From an uncultured Anaerotruncus sp. (GTDB taxonomy: Bacteria > Bacillota > Clostridia > Oscillospirales > Ruminococcaceae): a stretch of 56,602 bases of DNA. This document shows, piece by piece, positions 1 to 8,194 of this stretch (position 1 is its first letter; every line of letters starts with the position of its first letter). The notes below the pieces were generated by a model. It was not told where the DNA came from. It saw only the letters and a program-made list of their open reading frames with translations, and searched no databases. The stretch spans positions 1-56,602 of the forward strand of contig NZ_CABUCJ010000002.1 of the NCBI RefSeq assembly GCF_902490045.1, written 5' to 3'. The position numbers and the translations under genes are program-made.

Positions 1-84
1 TCCTCTCCGGCAAGCGGCTCAGAACGCCGCCCCGGGAACCCGCCGTCATCTGAAAAGGCGGGCGAACATTTTCATTTCAGCGCG

Positions 85-468
85 TCAGTGCCCGCAGGCG
101 TGGCTCCCACAGTCGTGTCCTTCGCCGTGGCCCTCGTGGTGGGCGCAGACGGTGTCAGGGTTGTAGGCCAGGCTGCCCGCCAAAAGCGCCGCGACCTGCG
201 CGTCCGCCTCCCCCGAGGCGCCCGGATAGAGGGCGATCCCCGCCTCGGCAAGCGCGGTGCGCGCGCCGCCGCCGATGCCGCCGCAGATCATCGTATCCAC
301 GCCGTGCTCCCGCAGAAAGCCCGCCAGCGCGCCGTGGCCGCTGCCGTTCGTGGGCACGACCTCGGAGGAGACGACCGCGCCGTCCGTGACCTCGTAGAAT
401 TTGAACTGTTCCGTGTGCCCAAAGTGCTGGAACACCTGTCCGTTTTCATAAGTGACCGCAATTTTCAT
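85..468 (-). CDS. NifX/NifB-like dinitrogenase iron-molybdenum cofactor family protein
   Basis: About 127 residues. The fold looks like the NifX/NafY cofactor-binding domain: N-terminal MKIAVTYENGQVFQHFGHTE, then a CGGIGGGAR loop. In this family such proteins bind or carry iron-sulfur or other metal clusters in the cytoplasm. The C-terminus is rich in His and Cys (HHEGHGEGHDCGSHACGH), a likely metal-binding tail. I chose the ATG at 468 because GGAGGT lies about 7 bases upstream; an upstream ATG at 567 would add a low-complexity stretch. The gene overlaps the end of the DUF134 gene by 23 bp, so the two are probably translationally coupled. No nitrogenase genes are present, so a role in nitrogen fixation is unlikely; the exact cluster is unknown. 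Confidence 0.82.
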   Translation of the reverse strand: MKIAVTYENGQVFQHFGHTEQFKFYEVTDGAVVSSEVVPTNGSGHGALAGFLREHGVDTMICGGIGGGARTALAEAGIALYPGASGEADAQVAALLAGSLAYNPDTVCAHHEGHGEGHDCGSHACGH

Positions 469-841
469 CGTGATGACCTCCATCTGATAGTTGGCAGCGC
501 CGTTTTTCACAGCACCGTTTTTTACAGTTTCTTCCGCAGCAGTGGTCCGCGTGGGCGCAGAGCTCATATTCCCCGCCCCGGATCACCAGCGCTCTGCCGT
601 TGACGAGCGCGTCCGCCAGCTTTCCGCGCGCCCGGTCGTAAACCGTCTGGACGGTGGTGCGCGCGACGCCGACCTGCGCGGCGCACTCCTCCTGCGTGTA
701 GTCAAGCAGGTCGATCAGGCGGATGACCTCGTATTCGTCCACCGTCATCTCCACGGCGTTCTCCGGCGGGCCGTCCAGCGGCCCGAACCGTTCCCGCCTG
801 GGCAGTTCGCAGATACGCCTGCATTTTGTCGGCCGCGGCAT
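446..841 (-). CDS. DUF134 family DNA-binding protein
   Basis: 131 residues opening with MPRPTKCRRI, typical of DUF134. A sigma-70 region-4-like helix-turn-helix follows (roughly residues 38-75, including YTQEECAAQVGVARTTVQ). The C-terminal 35 residues hold many Cys and His (CCGRNCKKRCCEKRRC), suggesting a metal or cluster sensor tail. The start has GGGAGGGG six bases upstream. It is the first gene of a two-gene operon with the NifX-like protein, a pairing often seen in anaerobes. The promoter carries two direct repeats that may be its own operator. The biological signal is not known. Confidence 0.85.
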   Translation of the reverse strand: MPRPTKCRRICELPRRERFGPLDGPPENAVEMTVDEYEVIRLIDLLDYTQEECAAQVGVARTTVQTVYDRARGKLADALVNGRALVIRGGEYELCAHADHCCGRNCKKRCCEKRRCQLSDGGHHDENCGHL

Positions 842-860
842 CCGATCCCCTCCCGTCGTT

Positions 861-907
861 TCCGGTATATGTCAATTATTATAGCGCAATATCCGGCATA
901 TGTCAAT
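861..907 (-). promoter_or_regulatory. Promoter with direct-repeat operator, DUF134 operon
   Basis: Reading leftward, TTGACA (906-901), 17 bp and TATAAT (883-878) match consensus exactly. A 16-bp repeat ATTGACATATRCCGGA occurs at 907-892, covering the -35 box, and again at 876-861, just past the -10 box, 31 bp (three helical turns) apart. That placement suits a repressor site, plausibly for the DUF134 protein itself. Confidence 0.8.
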
Positions 908-952
908 AAAGGTTTTTTCTCGTACTCCGCTTCCCCCGCCGTGAAGCGGGCC

Positions 953-981
953 AAAAAACGCCCCCTGCCGAGCAGGGGGCG
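953..981 (-). terminator. Rho-independent terminator after flotillin gene
   Basis: On the minus strand a GC-rich stem (CGCCCCCTGC paired with GCAGGGGGCG) is followed by six T. It lies 14 bp past the flotillin stop codon. Confidence 0.85.
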
Positions 982-994
982 TCCGGTGGGGCGC

Positions 995-2623
995 TTATTT
1001 TTCCGGGGCCTTTTCGGGGGCCTCCGGCTCGTTCCGGGAGACGTCCATATCCATATGGACGTTGCGGGTGGTTTTGGCCTCGAAGGTATTGGCGCGCATG
1101 ACCTCGGTCATGTCGAAGCCGATCGTGTCCTTCAACGCCTCGTTGACCGCCTTGAGCGCGCCCACCGTATAGCGGGCCACGTCCGCCGCGCCGGCGCCGT
1201 CGCCGCTTTCCGAGCCGCCGCCGATGATCGTGATGTTGCCGATCTTTGCCATCGGCTCCGCCACCGCGCGGGCGATCTCCGGCAGCTTTTCAATGACCAT
1301 CTGCAGCTTGCCGGCGTCGTTCATCTTGGCCAGCGCCTCGGCCTTCTTCTCGAGCGCCTCGGCCTCCGCGAGACCCAGCTGCTTGACCGCCTCGGCCTGC
1401 GCGAGGCCCTGCTTCTCGGTGATCTCCGCCTGCGCGATACCCTCCTGCTTGATGCGCTCCGCCTGCGCCGCCGCGTCCATCTTCTTCGCCGCGGCCTGCG
1501 CCTCGGCGTCGAGCTTCATCGCGTCCGCCTGGGCCGCCGCGTCGAGGCGTTTGGCCTCCGCCTCGGCCTCCGCGCGCAGGATCGCCGCGATCTTTTGGGC
1601 CTCCGCGGCGAGCTGGGCCTTCTGCTTCTCCGCCTCGGAGGGCTTCACCATCGTCTCGAGGAGCTCGGCCTCCTTGCGCTCCGCCTTGCGTTTGGCAAGG
1701 TCGATGTTCTTCTGCTCCGCCGCGATCAGAATCTGGATTTCCGCCTCGCGGACCTCCTTGGCGCGCTGCTCCTTGAGGACGTTGGCGTCCATCTCGGTGT
1801 TGGTGATGTCCTTCAGGGTGACGTTCTGCTGGATGTTGTACGCCGCGTCGGAAATCGCCTGGGTGGTCTGGCGCTCCCGCTCGTAGTTGAGCTTTTTGAT
1901 GTCCGCGTCCTTTTTGGCCTCGGCCACGCGGGCCTCCGCCTCCAGGCGGGCCTGCTCGCCCGCGCGCTTGGCCTCGGAGGTCTTGATCATGCTCTCCTTG
2001 ATCGCCTCGGCCTGCGCGATCTCCGCGTCCCGCTTGACCGCCGCGATCTGCGGCTTGCTCAGCGCCTCGAAGTACCCGTTCTGGTCCCCGATGCCCTTGA
2101 TCGTGAAGGACTTGAGCTCCAGCCCCAGCTCCTTGAGCTGCTCCTCCGCGACCTCCTTGACCCGTTCGGAAAAGGTCTTGCGGTCCTTGTAGAGCTGCTC
2201 CGCGGTCATGTCCGCGATGATCTCACGCAGGCGGCCCTCACAGACGTCGCGCGCGGTCTCCACGATGTGCTGGCGGGTCTCCGCTTCGCGCCCGCAGTTG
2301 AACTGCTCGACGGCCGAGCGGATCATCGTCTCGTCGTTCTTTATTTTCACGACCACCGTGCCGTTTGCCTCGATCGGGACGGCGTCGGCGGTCAGGGTGC
2401 CCTGCATGTTCACGTCGAAGCTCATGTTCTCCAGCGTCACATAGTCGATCCGCTGCATGACGGGAATCACGATGACGCCGCCTCCGGTGATGACCTTGGC
2501 CCTGCCAAGGCCGGTGACGATCGCCGCCTTGTCCGCCGGGACCTTCTTCCAGGTCGACAGGATGCAGATCAGGATCAGGATGACAGCCGCAGCCACGATG
2601 CCAATGGTAATCAGATACTCCAT
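995..2623 (-). CDS. Flotillin family (SPFH domain) membrane protein
   Basis: 542 residues. One N-terminal membrane segment (about residues 4-24, IGIVAAAVILILICILS) is followed by an SPFH/band-7 domain (about 28-200) and a long Ala/Glu-rich coiled coil (about 200-450, many AEA and EAEA repeats). Flotillins form large oligomers on the inner face of the membrane and organise functional microdomains. A GGGGAGG site precedes the start. It sits 14 bp after an NfeD-like gene, the usual flotillin-NfeD pairing. Length and domain order are normal for bacterial FloT/YqiK proteins. Confidence 0.92.
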   Translation of the reverse strand: MEYLITIGIVAAAVILILICILSTWKKVPADKAAIVTGLGRAKVITGGGVIVIPVMQRIDYVTLENMSFDVNMQGTLTADAVPIEANGTVVVKIKNDETMIRSAVEQFNCGREAETRQHIVETARDVCEGRLREIIADMTAEQLYKDRKTFSERVKEVAEEQLKELGLELKSFTIKGIGDQNGYFEALSKPQIAAVKRDAEIAQAEAIKESMIKTSEAKRAGEQARLEAEARVAEAKKDADIKKLNYERERQTTQAISDAAYNIQQNVTLKDITNTEMDANVLKEQRAKEVREAEIQILIAAEQKNIDLAKRKAERKEAELLETMVKPSEAEKQKAQLAAEAQKIAAILRAEAEAEAKRLDAAAQADAMKLDAEAQAAAKKMDAAAQAERIKQEGIAQAEITEKQGLAQAEAVKQLGLAEAEALEKKAEALAKMNDAGKLQMVIEKLPEIARAVAEPMAKIGNITIIGGGSESGDGAGAADVARYTVGALKAVNEALKDTIGFDMTEVMRANTFEAKTTRNVHMDMDVSRNEPEAPEKAPEK

Positions 2624-2637
2624 ACACGTTACCTCCC

Positions 2638-3381
2638 CTATGACTCTTGTTTATCTTCCAGTGGAGCCGCGATACACACCATCTTGTCCGGATCGACCTC
2701 CACAACGGCAACCGTCTGTCCCACGGGAATCCGCGCGATCCCCGCCGCCGGGCGCGCGTCGTAGGAGACCACGCTCCCCGACGCGCTGCGCACCCGGATC
2801 GTTCCCACGAAATCGTCCCGCAGCTCGAGCGTCACGACGCCCTCCTGTCCCTTTATCTCCCGGATGCCCGCCGCGCAGGCGCGGTTGCGCTTGAGCGGGA
2901 GGATGACGAAGCGGCCGAGCAGCCAGCCCGCCAAAAGCCCCGAGGCCGCGGCCGCCAGAAGCCCGGAGACGGGCGGCAGCCTGGTCAGGCAGAGCCTGCC
3001 CACCGCGCCGAACACCACCGCCGTGAGGGAGAGGGTCATCAGGTTGATGATGACGGGCGCGTGGGTTCGCCCCGCGGACAGATGCGCGCCCTCCGCTCCC
3101 GCGTCCGCTTCGGCGGAGAGGTCCGCGTCGAGGTCCATGTCCGCGTCAAGATCCATATCCGCGTCGAGGTCCACGTCGAGGTCCACGTCGAGGTCCGCGT
3201 CGAAATCCGCGTCCGCGCCGATCCCGGCGTCCAGGTCCATCGAAGCGTCGGCGCCGACGTCCGCGTCCGCGCCCAGGTCGAGCGCGCCGCCGACCGCCCC
3301 CGCCAGCACATCCAGCACGGGCACCACGAAACCGCCCGCGATAAAACAGTTGTAGACGACCCGCATCCGTTCCAGATCCAT
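2638..3381 (-). CDS. NfeD-like membrane protein with Asp-rich tract
   Basis: 247 residues. An N-terminal hydrophobic stretch (about 8-33) is followed by an extremely Asp-rich segment (residues 35-93) built from Asp-Ala, Asp-Leu, Asp-Val and Asp-Met pairs. Two membrane segments follow (about 109-130 and 137-163), then a beta-rich C-terminal domain (about 172-240) resembling the OB-fold of NfeD partners of flotillin. It lies just upstream of the flotillin gene in the same operon. The acidic tract could bind cations or act as an entropic bristle, which is inference. The DNA beneath it is a degenerate short tandem repeat (3103-3279), so its length may vary between strains. Confidence 0.75.
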   Translation of the reverse strand: MDLERMRVVYNCFIAGGFVVPVLDVLAGAVGGALDLGADADVGADASMDLDAGIGADADFDADLDVDLDVDLDADMDLDADMDLDADLSAEADAGAEGAHLSAGRTHAPVIINLMTLSLTAVVFGAVGRLCLTRLPPVSGLLAAAASGLLAGWLLGRFVILPLKRNRACAAGIREIKGQEGVVTLELRDDFVGTIRVRSASGSVVSYDARPAAGIARIPVGQTVAVVEVDPDKMVCIAAPLEDKQES

Positions 3382-3405
3382 ACCGCCGCCCCCTCGTTAC
3401 TTCCT

Positions 3406-3434
3406 ATTTTACCGCATCGTCCCGTCAAAGGCAA
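3406..3434 (-). promoter_or_regulatory. Candidate promoter of NfeD-flotillin operon
   Basis: Reading leftward, TTGCCT, 17 bp, TAAAAT. It lies 25 bp before the NfeD-like start codon. The -35 box is imperfect. Confidence 0.5.
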
Positions 3435-3474
3435 CACAAATCCCCCGCGCCCCATTTCTTTCCGCTGCTTATAA

Positions 3475-3518
3475 AACCCGCCCGGGGCGTCCGCCGGGAC
3501 ACTCCGGGCGGGTTTTTT
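3475..3518. terminator. Possible bidirectional terminator hairpin
   Basis: AACCCGCCCGG (3475-3485) pairs with CCGGGCGGGTT (3504-3514), with a T run to 3518 on the plus strand and an A run on the other side. It separates the minus-strand flotillin operon from the plus-strand SorC operon; no obvious transcript enters it from the left on the plus strand. Confidence 0.55.
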
Positions 3519-3564
3519 CGCGCCGCGCGGTTCCGGCCGCCGGGACGGTCATAAAAAGAAATGC

Positions 3565-3700
3565 TTTGAAATAAATTTCAATGATGATAGAATGTACAAT
3601 CGAAGGAAAATGCAGTTGTGTATCCTGTCGGATTTGAAAGTAATTTCCGTGAAAACACGCCTGAAAAGTATTTACATTGCATAAAAACGGTGATACGATG
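3565..3700 (+). promoter_or_regulatory. SorC operon promoter with two candidate operators
   Basis: TTTACA (3671-3676), 17 bp and TACGAT (3694-3699), with TG one base upstream of the -10 box, form an extended -10 promoter. Two matching sites of the form TTTGAAA-N2-AATTTC occur at 3565-3579 and 3633-3647; the first sits in the perfect palindrome TTGAAATAAATTTCAA. SorC regulators often bind as tetramers to separated sites, so these are candidate autoregulatory operators. The -10 box overlaps the ATG at 3698, which argues for the later start codon. Confidence 0.6.
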
Positions 3701-3751
3701 CAGGTGAACTCAATTTCACGATTGGAACAGATGTTCAAGCGAGGTGCGGTT

Positions 3752-4717
3752 ATGGCGATCACTGACAACCTGCGCATGATGGTAAAGGTCTGCCGCCTCT
3801 ATTACGAGGAGAACCTCAGCCAGAAGGAGATCTCCGCCCAAATGGGGATTTCCCGCCCGCAGATCAGCCGGATGCTGACCTTCGCGCGGTCGAAAAACAT
3901 CGTCTCGATCAAGATCAACAACCCCTTCGAGGACGAGACCAACCTGGGCCGCGCGCTGGCCGAGCGGTACCGGCTGAAGGACGCGCTCGTGCTCGACACG
4001 CGGGACGGCAGCCCCGAGACCTTCGGGCGGATGGCGGCGGAATACCTCGACGCGTACATTTCCGACGGGGACTGCGTCGGCGTCATGAGCGGGCAGACGA
4101 TCAGCCGCGTGGTCTGGTCGATCGGCAGGCTCGAGCGCCGCGGGCTGGAATGCGTTCCCCTCGTGGGCGGCATCGGGTCGGGCAGCGTCAACTGGCACGC
4201 CAACGCCATCGCCCAGCGGCTGGCTGAATGTTCCGGCGGCAGCTGCTATATCCTCAACGCGCCGGTCATCGTGCAGAGCCGGGAGTCGCGGGATATGCTC
4301 GTAAGGGAACCGGACATCGCCGCGGTCCTCGAAAAGGGCGCGAAATGCGACGCGGCGATCGTCGGGATCGGCCAGATCGACCTGCGTTCCACCACCGCCC
4401 AGAGCGGCGCGCTGAGCGCCCGGGACATCGAACGGCTGAAGGCGGAGGGCGCGGTCGCGTCGGTCTGCACCTCCTACCTCGACCGGCAGGGGCGGGCGCT
4501 CGACCTCGAGCTGTGCGAACGCTCGATCGGCCAGTCCCTCCGGCAGCTCGCCCGCTGCCGGACGATCGCGCTGGCCATCGGGCGAAGCAAGGTGGCCTCC
4601 ATCCGAGCGGCACTTTCGAGCGGTTACATCGACGTGTTCATCACCGATTTGGAAACCGCCCGTGCAACCATAGAAGAAAAACCTGAAGATGAATCAGTAC
4701 AGGAGGAAACGAAATGA
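3752..4717 (+). CDS. SorC/DeoR-type sugar-responsive transcriptional regulator
   Basis: 321 residues from the ATG at 3752. An N-terminal helix-turn-helix (LSQKEISAQMGISRPQIS, about residues 22-39) is followed by the SorC sugar-phosphate-binding domain with the typical phrases GDCVGVMSGQTIS and VPLVGGIGSGSVNWHANAIA. Such proteins sense a phosphorylated sugar and control the adjacent operon. Upstream ATGs at 3677 and 3698 are open in frame, but the promoter -10 covers the latter, and GAGGTG precedes 3752. The stop overlaps the next start (ATGA), so it is cotranscribed with the ABC transporter, TrpA-like and kinase genes. Confidence 0.85.
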   Translation: MAITDNLRMMVKVCRLYYEENLSQKEISAQMGISRPQISRMLTFARSKNIVSIKINNPFEDETNLGRALAERYRLKDALVLDTRDGSPETFGRMAAEYLDAYISDGDCVGVMSGQTISRVVWSIGRLERRGLECVPLVGGIGSGSVNWHANAIAQRLAECSGGSCYILNAPVIVQSRESRDMLVREPDIAAVLEKGAKCDAAIVGIGQIDLRSTTAQSGALSARDIERLKAEGAVASVCTSYLDRQGRALDLELCERSIGQSLRQLARCRTIALAIGRSKVASIRAALSSGYIDVFITDLETARATIEEKPEDESVQEETK

Positions 4718-5709
4718 AAAAATTACTGGCAGTAATCATGGCAGGCATCCTGGCGCTCTCCCTGGCGGCATGCGGCGGCTCCGCCGAGCCGTCCTCCACC
4801 CCCGCGCCCGAGTCCCAGGCCGCGCCCGCGGAAGGCAGTGATTCCGCAGAGCCCGCCGCGGCCGGCGCCGCCGGCAAGAAAATCTCCATCCTCACCGCCA
4901 ACCTCAGCTCGGTGACCACCAACCAGATGTGCGAGATGATGAAGGCCGGCATGGAGAAGGAGGGCATGGAGGTCACCCTCGTCGACACCAAGGGCGACTT
5001 CGGTCAGCTGGCCAGCCGCATCGAGGACAGCGTCTCCGCCAAGGCGGACGCGATCGTCATCGTGAGCTGCGACCCCGGACAGATCGCCCCGCAGCTCCAG
5101 ACCGCCTTTGACGCGGGCGTGCCCGTCTTCGGCTGCGACAGCGGCTACCTGGAGGGCATGATGATCAACGCCACCAGCGACAACTACGCGATGGGCGAGC
5201 TGATCACCAAATACCTCTTCGAGGACCTGATGGGCGGCAAGGGCACCGTCATCGCGCTGACCCACCGTCCGCATCCGGGCGTTGTGAAACGCTGCGAGGC
5301 GTTCGACGACATGATCAAGGACTATCCCGACATCACCCTGATCACCGAGCAGCACGTGGAGGTCCCCGGCCCGATCGAGAACTCCCGCAAGATTATGGAA
5401 AACCTTATCCTCTCCAACTCCGCCAAGGACTCCGTCACCGCGGTGTGGTGCGGATGGGATGAGCCGGCCATCGGCGCCACCCAGGCGCTTATGGACGCGG
5501 GCCGCGACGAGGTCATCGTCACCGGCGTGGACGGCAACAGCCAGGCGGTCGAGCTCATCAACGAGGGCAGCAACCTCAAGGCGACGGTCGAGCAGAACTT
5601 CGAGGGCATGTCCCAGATCGTCGTGGACGAACTGGTGAAGCTCTTTAACGGCGAAGAGATCGAAAAGGGCGACCGCTACGCTCCCGCGACCCTGATCACC
5701 AAGGAATAA
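4714..5709 (+). CDS. Sugar ABC transporter substrate-binding lipoprotein (RbsB-like)
   Basis: 331 residues. The signal peptide ends in the lipobox LAAC with Cys20, followed by a Ser/Pro/Ala-rich linker (21-50) and a periplasmic-binding-protein type-1 fold (about 51-331). It should be anchored on the outer face of the membrane and deliver a sugar to the permease encoded downstream. GGAGG lies 6 bases upstream, and the start overlaps the SorC stop. The sequence resembles the ribose/D-allose/D-xylose binding group, but the substrate cannot be read from it. Confidence 0.9.
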   Translation: MKKLLAVIMAGILALSLAACGGSAEPSSTPAPESQAAPAEGSDSAEPAAAGAAGKKISILTANLSSVTTNQMCEMMKAGMEKEGMEVTLVDTKGDFGQLASRIEDSVSAKADAIVIVSCDPGQIAPQLQTAFDAGVPVFGCDSGYLEGMMINATSDNYAMGELITKYLFEDLMGGKGTVIALTHRPHPGVVKRCEAFDDMIKDYPDITLITEQHVEVPGPIENSRKIMENLILSNSAKDSVTAVWCGWDEPAIGATQALMDAGRDEVIVTGVDGNSQAVELINEGSNLKATVEQNFEGMSQIVVDELVKLFNGEEIEKGDRYAPATLITKE

Positions 5710-5742
5710 GGCCCCTAAATCGTTTCGCCGGGAGTGAACGGA

Positions 5743-7224
5743 ATGCTTTTGCAGACAAGGAAACTTTGTAAACAGTTCGGCGGCATGTATGCGCTGAAGG
5801 ATATCGACTTTGAAATCGCCGAGGGGGAGATCCACGGCCTCGTGGGGGAGAACGGCGCGGGCAAATCCACGCTGATCAAAATCCTCACGGGCGTCTACAG
5901 CCTCGACAGCGGCGAGGTGTGGTGGAACGGCAGCCCGGTGCGGATCGAAAACCCGCGCCAGAGCCGGGACATCGGCATCAACGTCATCCACCAGGACCGC
6001 AACCTCATCCCCGCCTTCAGCGGGGTGGAGAACGTCTACCTGGGGATGGACTATGAGAAAAAAGCAGGCTTTGCCGTCGACTGGGCAAAGATGAAGGCGC
6101 GGGTGGAGGCGGTCATGCGGGAGCTGAAGGTCGAGATCGACCTCAGCCTCCCGGCCTCCGCGCTCTCCCCGCCCCAGCGCACCCTGCTGGAGATCGTCCG
6201 CGCCATGATGACCGAGTGCCGGCTGCTCATCCTCGACGAGCCCACCGCCTCCCTCACCGACAAGGAGGCGGAGATGCTCTTCGAGACGATCGGCAAGCTC
6301 AAGGCGCGGGGCACCGCCATCCTCTACGTCACCCACCGGATGGACGAAATCTTCCGCCTCACCGACCGGATCACCGTCTTCAAAAACGGCCAGACGGCAG
6401 GGACGGTCAAAACGGCGGACGTGGACAAGGACGCCATCATCTCGATGATGACCGACAACTGGGTGAGCGAAAAGCTTACCGTCTCCCGGAAGTTCGGGGA
6501 GGTCCTGCTGGACGCGGAGCACATCGCCTCCCGCGACGGGATCGTCAAGGACGCGAGCCTCACGGTGCGCGCCGGCGAAATCCTCGGGGTGTTCGGCCTC
6601 GGCGGCAGCGGCCGCACCGAGCTGCTCGAATGTATCTACGGCTACCGCCCGGCGGAAAAGGGCAGCGTGACCCTCTGCGGCAGGCAGGTCACGCGCCCCT
6701 CCCCCGGCGGCTCGATCAAAAACGGCATGGTCCTCATCTGCGAGGACCGGCGCGGCAAGGCGCTGGTTGGGTCTTTGAGCGTCAAGCAGAACACCGTGCT
6801 CTCCACCATCGACAGCTACGCGCATTTCGGCGTGGTGAACGAGCAAAAGGAGCTCTCCGACACGCAGGAGAAGATCGCGGCCCTCTCGATCAAGACGGAG
6901 GGCCCCAACCAGACGGTCCTGCAGCTTTCGGGCGGCAACCAGCAGAAGGTGGTCTTCGCCAAGGCGCTGATGTCCCACCCCAGGGTGCTGCTCTGCGACG
7001 AGCCCACCCAGGCGGTGGACGTCAAGACCCGCGCCGAAATCCACAAGCTCCTGCGCCAGCTCGCGGACGCGGGCAGCGCGGTCGTCTTTGTCTCCTCCGA
7101 CCTCAAGGAGGTGCTGGAGGCGACGGACAACGTGCAGGTCATGGCGGGCGGCAGGACGAAGGAACGCTTCGTCAACGACGGCCTGACGGCCGAGCAGGTG
7201 CTCGCATGCTGCTATGCAAACTAA
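5743..7224 (+). CDS. Sugar ABC transporter ATP-binding protein (RbsA/MglA-like)
   Basis: 493 residues with two nucleotide-binding domains, as usual for RbsA. The first has Walker A GENGAGKST (35-43) and LILDEPTASLT. The second has the degenerate Walker A GLGGSGRTE normal for this family, signature LSGGNQQK and a DEPTQAVDV Walker B. It powers import by the adjacent permease. I prefer ATG 5743 (GGGAG eight bases upstream) to GTG 5734, which lies inside that ribosome-binding site. It follows the binding-protein gene by about 33 bp. Confidence 0.93.
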   Translation: MLLQTRKLCKQFGGMYALKDIDFEIAEGEIHGLVGENGAGKSTLIKILTGVYSLDSGEVWWNGSPVRIENPRQSRDIGINVIHQDRNLIPAFSGVENVYLGMDYEKKAGFAVDWAKMKARVEAVMRELKVEIDLSLPASALSPPQRTLLEIVRAMMTECRLLILDEPTASLTDKEAEMLFETIGKLKARGTAILYVTHRMDEIFRLTDRITVFKNGQTAGTVKTADVDKDAIISMMTDNWVSEKLTVSRKFGEVLLDAEHIASRDGIVKDASLTVRAGEILGVFGLGGSGRTELLECIYGYRPAEKGSVTLCGRQVTRPSPGGSIKNGMVLICEDRRGKALVGSLSVKQNTVLSTIDSYAHFGVVNEQKELSDTQEKIAALSIKTEGPNQTVLQLSGGNQQKVVFAKALMSHPRVLLCDEPTQAVDVKTRAEIHKLLRQLADAGSAVVFVSSDLKEVLEATDNVQVMAGGRTKERFVNDGLTAEQVLACCYAN

Positions 7225-7240
7225 GCAGGGAGGAATCAAT

Positions 7241-8194
7241 ATGAAACAGAAAGCAGGCGTTTCAGAACTGCTCAGGGCGTATGGCACGATCTTTGCGGGC
7301 ATTCTGATTGTCATTGTATTCAGCGTCATGCGCCCGGACGCCTTCTTCACGATGGGCAACCTCGTCAACATCACCCGGCAGATCTCGCTGCTGGTCATCA
7401 TCGCGCTGGGCGCCACCCTCGTGATGTCGGTCGAGGAGTTCGACCTCTCGGTCGGCGCCCTGGCGAGCCTCGGCGGCGTCATCGGCGCCAGGATGGCGGT
7501 GGCGGGCGCGCCGATCTTCCTCTGCTTCATCGCGCCGGTGGCCATCTGCTTTGTCATCGGCTTCGTGAACGGCTGGATCGTCACCAAGTTCCGGGTGCTC
7601 TCCTTCATCACCACCCTTGCGATGAGCACCATCCTGGGCGGCTTCACCTTCTGGTTCACCGGGGGCGCCACCGTCTTTCAGGACATCCCCAAGAGCTTCA
7701 CCTACGTCGGCACCAAGACGGTGCTCGGCGCGCCCATCCTTTCGATCATCATGCTCCTGCTTACGGTGGTCTTCTGGTTTGTGATGCGCCACACCGCCTT
7801 CGGCCGCAAGCTCTACGCCATCGGCGGCAACGAGGCGGCCTCCCAGGTGTCCGGCATCAACGTCAAGAAGTATAAGAACCTCGCCTTCGCCCTCTGCGCC
7901 TCGCTGGCCGCCCTCACCGGCGTGCTGATGGCCTCCCGGCTGGGCTCGGCGCACCCGACCGGCGGGGACGGGCTCTTCCTGCAGTCCTACGCCGCCGCCT
8001 TCCTCGGGCGCACCGTCTTCCGCGAGGGCGTGCCCAACATCTGGGGCACCTTCGTGGGCGCCGCGATCCTCGGCGTGCTCGCCAACGGCCTGACCATCCT
8101 CCAGGTCCCCACCTTCATGCAGGACCTGCTGACCGGCTGCATCATCATCCTGGCGGTCGTGGTACAGAAGATTGGGCGCGGTGATGCCAAGTGA
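7241..8194 (+). CDS. Sugar ABC transporter permease (RbsC-like)
   Basis: 317 residues with about eight to ten hydrophobic segments, and the BPD_transp_2 family phrases GATLVMSVEEFDLSVGALAS and LYAIGGNEAASQVSGINVKK. It forms the membrane channel, probably as a homodimer, since this operon has only one permease gene. GGGAGG precedes ATG 7241. The gene ends in a GTGA overlap with the TrpA-like gene, linking transport to that enzyme. Confidence 0.92.
   Translation: MKQKAGVSELLRAYGTIFAGILIVIVFSVMRPDAFFTMGNLVNITRQISLLVIIALGATLVMSVEEFDLSVGALASLGGVIGARMAVAGAPIFLCFIAPVAICFVIGFVNGWIVTKFRVLSFITTLAMSTILGGFTFWFTGGATVFQDIPKSFTYVGTKTVLGAPILSIIMLLLTVVFWFVMRHTAFGRKLYAIGGNEAASQVSGINVKKYKNLAFALCASLAALTGVLMASRLGSAHPTGGDGLFLQSYAAAFLGRTVFREGVPNIWGTFVGAAILGVLANGLTILQVPTFMQDLLTGCIIILAVVVQKIGRGDAK

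Noticed and set aside
1..84. Hairpin CCCGCC/GGCGGG downstream of the NifX-like gene
   Set aside because: No T run follows on either strand, so a terminator is not supported; no partial gene is visible at the left edge.
491..2764. A long plus-strand open frame opposite the flotillin gene
   Set aside because: Leu/Arg/Gly-rich antisense of a coiled-coil gene; no domain or start signal.
3103..3279. Possible CRISPR-like or intergenic tandem repeat
   Set aside because: The short repeats lie in frame inside the NfeD-like gene and encode an Asp-rich tract; there are no spacers.
4723..7671. A 2.9-kb open frame on the minus strand opposite the ABC transporter genes
   Set aside because: It mirrors the codon structure of three well-supported plus-strand genes in GC-rich DNA, has no recognisable domain, and no ribosome-binding site.
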